From Vicinamibacteria bacterium (GTDB lineage Bacteria; Acidobacteriota; Vicinamibacteria; Vicinamibacterales; UBA8438), in contig JAJEEA010000030.1 of NCBI GenBank assembly GCA_022821235.1, forward strand, positions 1 to 42,203: a DNA stretch of 42,203 nucleotides, in the 5' to 3' direction. The position numbers and the translations under genes are program-made. Shown here piece by piece: positions 40,432 through 42,203 of this stretch (position 1 is its first letter; each line of letters starts with the position of its first letter). Under the pieces are notes generated by a model, which searched no databases, was not told where the DNA came from, and worked only from the letters and a program-made list of their open reading frames with translations.

Positions 40432-41028
40432 ATGGACGACGCCAACGCGCGCTCCCCCGTCGACGAGGCGCGGGAGTTGATCGACAAGGCCTGGACGCTG
40501 CGCTGGAAGGTGCTGCGGTCGCCACCGGCCACCGAGGCCGAGCTGCAGCAAGCCGTCGCCCGCTTCCACGGGTATCTCTCCGAGGCGGTGAGCCTCTTGC
40601 GCACCGCCGGCGCGACCCGCGAGCTGGTGGGGGCGCTGGGGAAGCTGGGCCATGCCGAGGAGAATGCCGGGCGCGTCGATGCCGCCCTCGCCTGCTACGA
40701 GGAAGCGGTGACGGTCGCGCGCGGCGCGAATCACCGGCTGCCGCTCGCCCACGCGTTGCGTCAACTCGGCGACCTGCATCGGAAGGCGGAGCGGCTGACC
40801 ACGGCGGAAGACTGCTACGCGGAGGCCCTGGCCCTCTACGGCGGGCAGGACGATCCTCCGGCGCTCGACTACGCCAATGCCCTCCGCCCGATGGCGATCC
40901 TCAAGGAGGAGCTGGGTCAGGTCGACGAGGCCAGGACCCTGTGGCAGCGTGCGCGCGAGCTCTACGGCGTGGCTTCGATCGAGGCCGGGGTGGCCGAATG
41001 TACGGACCATCTCACCCGTCTCGGCTGA
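40432..41028 (+). CDS. Tetratricopeptide-repeat protein
   Basis: A 198-residue all-helical soluble protein with about three TPR motifs from roughly residue 60 to 190 (ELVGALGKLGHAEENAGRVD, LAHALRQLGDLHRKAERLTT, LDYANALRPMAILKEELGQV). It has no signal peptide and probably acts as a protein-protein scaffold. The partner is unknown. It starts at ATG 40432, after AACCTCCC, without a good Shine-Dalgarno sequence. It is divergent from the dehydrogenase. Confidence 0.85.
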   Translation: MDDANARSPVDEARELIDKAWTLRWKVLRSPPATEAELQQAVARFHGYLSEAVSLLRTAGATRELVGALGKLGHAEENAGRVDAALACYEEAVTVARGANHRLPLAHALRQLGDLHRKAERLTTAEDCYAEALALYGGQDDPPALDYANALRPMAILKEELGQVDEARTLWQRARELYGVASIEAGVAECTDHLTRLG

Positions 41029-41096
41029 ACCGTCCCGGATCATTGGGCCGAGGAAGACCCGTGGGGAGCTCGCCCGGCCCCTTCGCGACGATGGCC

Positions 41097-41280
41097 GCCT
41101 TGCGGCCCCGTCCGCCGCACCGGCAGTCGGCCTCCGTTTTCCGAAGGGGCTGCCGGCCGGGTGGTGTATGCCTTCGGCCCCGCCTGCCGCACCAGCGGTC
41201 CGCCTCCGTTTCCGAAGGGACTATCGTCCGGGTGACGTACGCCTTGCGGCCTCAACTGCGGCACCGGCAGTCGTCCTGAC
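41097..41280. repeat. Three degenerate copies, 71-73 bp apart, between convergent genes
   Basis: GCCTTGCGGCC (or GCCTTCGGCC) occurs at 41097, 41170 and 41241, spacing 73 and 71. Each is followed by CGCACC-GC-GTC and, in two units, GCCTCCG-TTTCCGAAGGG. It lies in the 260-bp gap between the convergent TPR and cytochrome P460 genes; no gene is seen. Confidence 0.85.
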
Positions 41281-41288
41281 CACCGCGA

Positions 41289-41909
41289 CTAGAAGCCCGG
41301 CTTCAAGGTCCCCTTCTCGCGCGCGATCTCCAGGGCGACCGGATAGAACTGGACGAAGGTGCGCTCGACCGCGGTGTGATCGGTGTGGCACTCGATGCAC
41401 CGCGCCACTTCCTCGCCGGCCAGGGGCGCGACCGAGTCGGGCATCGCGCCGGCGCGCCCGAAGTTGTAGAACGCCCATCCGTCCTCGAACCGCGAGTCCT
41501 TCACCTCGGCCTCGAGCACGAGCAGCTCGCTCTGGAAGCTGCCCGCCACGTTGATCGACGCCTCGGAGACCGCCTCCCGGATCTCGAGGATGAAGACGCT
41601 CCCGTCCGGCCACTCCCCCGTCTCGGCGAACCCCGCGTAGGCCGAGCGGTTCACGAACACGTTCTGGAACCGCATCGGGCGCGCGCCGCTGCCCGCCTCC
41701 CCGACCCGCTCGGCCTCGTAGGTCATCCCCAGGCCGGAGCTCAGGAACATCCACTCGCGGTAGTCGTCGGGGCGGACGAGCTCGTCGCCGTTGCGGTAGC
41801 GGGGCCCGTCCCCGGGCTCCGACTGGGCGCGCGCGCTCACGGCCAGCGATGCGGCGCACGCCGCTGCCGCCGCCATGCCCAAGGCTATCGTCAAACTCCG
41901 GACGGTCAT
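41289..41909 (-). CDS. Cytochrome P460-family protein
   Basis: A 206-residue exported c-type haem protein. It has a signal peptide (about 1-29, ending ARAQS) and one haem site CIECH (Cys171, Cys174, His175) followed by the family's ERTFVQFYP. Upstream, RPMRFQNVFVNRSAYAGFAE and VKDSRFEDGWAFYNFG are typical P460/cytochrome c'-beta elements. Characterised P460s oxidise hydroxylamine or bind nitric oxide in the periplasm; whether the cross-linking residue is present needs structural alignment. The start is ATG 41909 with AGAG(A)G upstream. A 100-bp tandem array lies immediately 5' of it. Confidence 0.9.
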   Translation of the reverse strand: MTVRSLTIALGMAAAAACAASLAVSARAQSEPGDGPRYRNGDELVRPDDYREWMFLSSGLGMTYEAERVGEAGSGARPMRFQNVFVNRSAYAGFAETGEWPDGSVFILEIREAVSEASINVAGSFQSELLVLEAEVKDSRFEDGWAFYNFGRAGAMPDSVAPLAGEEVARCIECHTDHTAVERTFVQFYPVALEIAREKGTLKPGF

Positions 41910-41927
41910 CTCTCTGGTCTCCAGGTC

Positions 41928-42203
41928 ATCCCGCCCGCGAGAACGGCGGCGGGAGGTGCCCACCGCCGACAAGAGGCGGCATCCATTGTCGAAACGGTCT
42001 CTTCTCCGCTCACGGCGTCGTCGCCGCATCCCGCCCGCGAGACGACGGCAGGCGGTTCCGACCGCCGAAACCGGGCGGCGTCCATTGTCGAAACGACGGT
42101 CTTCCCCGTTCACCGGCGTCGTTGCCGCATCCCGCCCGCGAGACGACGGCAGGCGGTTCCGACCGCCGAAACCGGGCGGCGTCCATTGTCGAAACGACGG
42201 TCT
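41928..42203. repeat. 100-101 bp tandem array upstream of the cytochrome P460 gene, cut by window edge
   Basis: Units start with ATCCCGCCCGCGAGA at 41928, 42029 and 42129 (spacings 101 and 100). The last two are nearly identical, the first is more diverged. The block CGGCGTCCATTGTCGAAACG recurs in the units. The third copy runs to the end of the window, so the array length is unknown. It holds no supported gene, though a shadow frame runs across it. Confidence 0.9.

Noticed and set aside
41928-42203. CRISPR array at the right edge
   Set aside because: Units of about 100 bp are repeated as a whole without constant short repeats alternating with unique spacers, and no cas gene is present.

Overview
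The window is very GC-rich (roughly 70%) bacterial chromosome. The gene families suggest an uncultured Acidobacteriota, most likely a Vicinamibacteria-type lineage. This is an inference from content: a Ser/Thr kinase fused to a PD40-like sensor, an Oar-type TonB receptor with a carboxypeptidase-regulatory N-terminus, secreted proteins of unknown function, and many small PIN/HEPN toxin-antitoxin genes. No 16S rRNA gene or other decisive marker is present.

Layout. 1-3694 (minus): a murein-recycling operon, nagZ-like -> LD-carboxypeptidase -> mpl, the last cut by the left edge. 3801-4799 (plus): a GHMP sugar kinase, probably leaderless. 4836-9095 (minus): a tightly packed housekeeping operon, rimM-trmD-rplS-rnhB-(small membrane protein)-thiE-rodZ, with several overlaps and apparently non-standard starts. 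9344-16588 (minus): a PD40-type Ser/Thr kinase, a secreted spondin-domain protein with a C-terminal anchor, an unknown secreted protein, an FAH-family enzyme and a class I aminotransferase. 16740-24099: a TrmH/SpoU methyltransferase, a VTT membrane protein, a quinone oxidoreductase, an APH-type kinase next to a divergent enolase paralogue, a secreted GlcG/HbpS-like protein and a secreted esterase. 24271-25640: decayed defence or toxin-antitoxin genes (AAA ATPase relic, frameshifted HepT, intact MntA-like nucleotidyltransferase). 25677-31559: two large TonB receptors, the second under a clear cobalamin riboswitch. 31936-34775: a second toxin-antitoxin island (Phd/UPF0175 + DUF3368, DUF4143 ATPase, DUF433 + broken DUF5615) with a kinase relic. 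35098-41909: GT4 glycosyltransferase, NIPSNAP protein, amidase lipoprotein, Fe-alcohol dehydrogenase, TPR protein and cytochrome P460.

Two non-genic patterns stand out. First, two short non-coding elements (34849-35012 and 38736-38865) share a 12-bp terminal inverted repeat, a 19-bp common left end and perfect 9-bp target-site duplications. They form a non-autonomous transposon (MITE-like) family whose interiors do not match. Second, many intergenic regions hold 2-3 degenerate tandem copies of a locus-specific unit, most often 71-81 bp and sometimes 60 or 99-101 bp. Several arrays copy the adjacent gene's stop or start codon, so they remodel gene ends: the NagZ C-terminus, a spare alcohol dehydrogenase tail, and repeated start-codon contexts before the glycosyltransferase. 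Both MITE-like elements sit inside such arrays.
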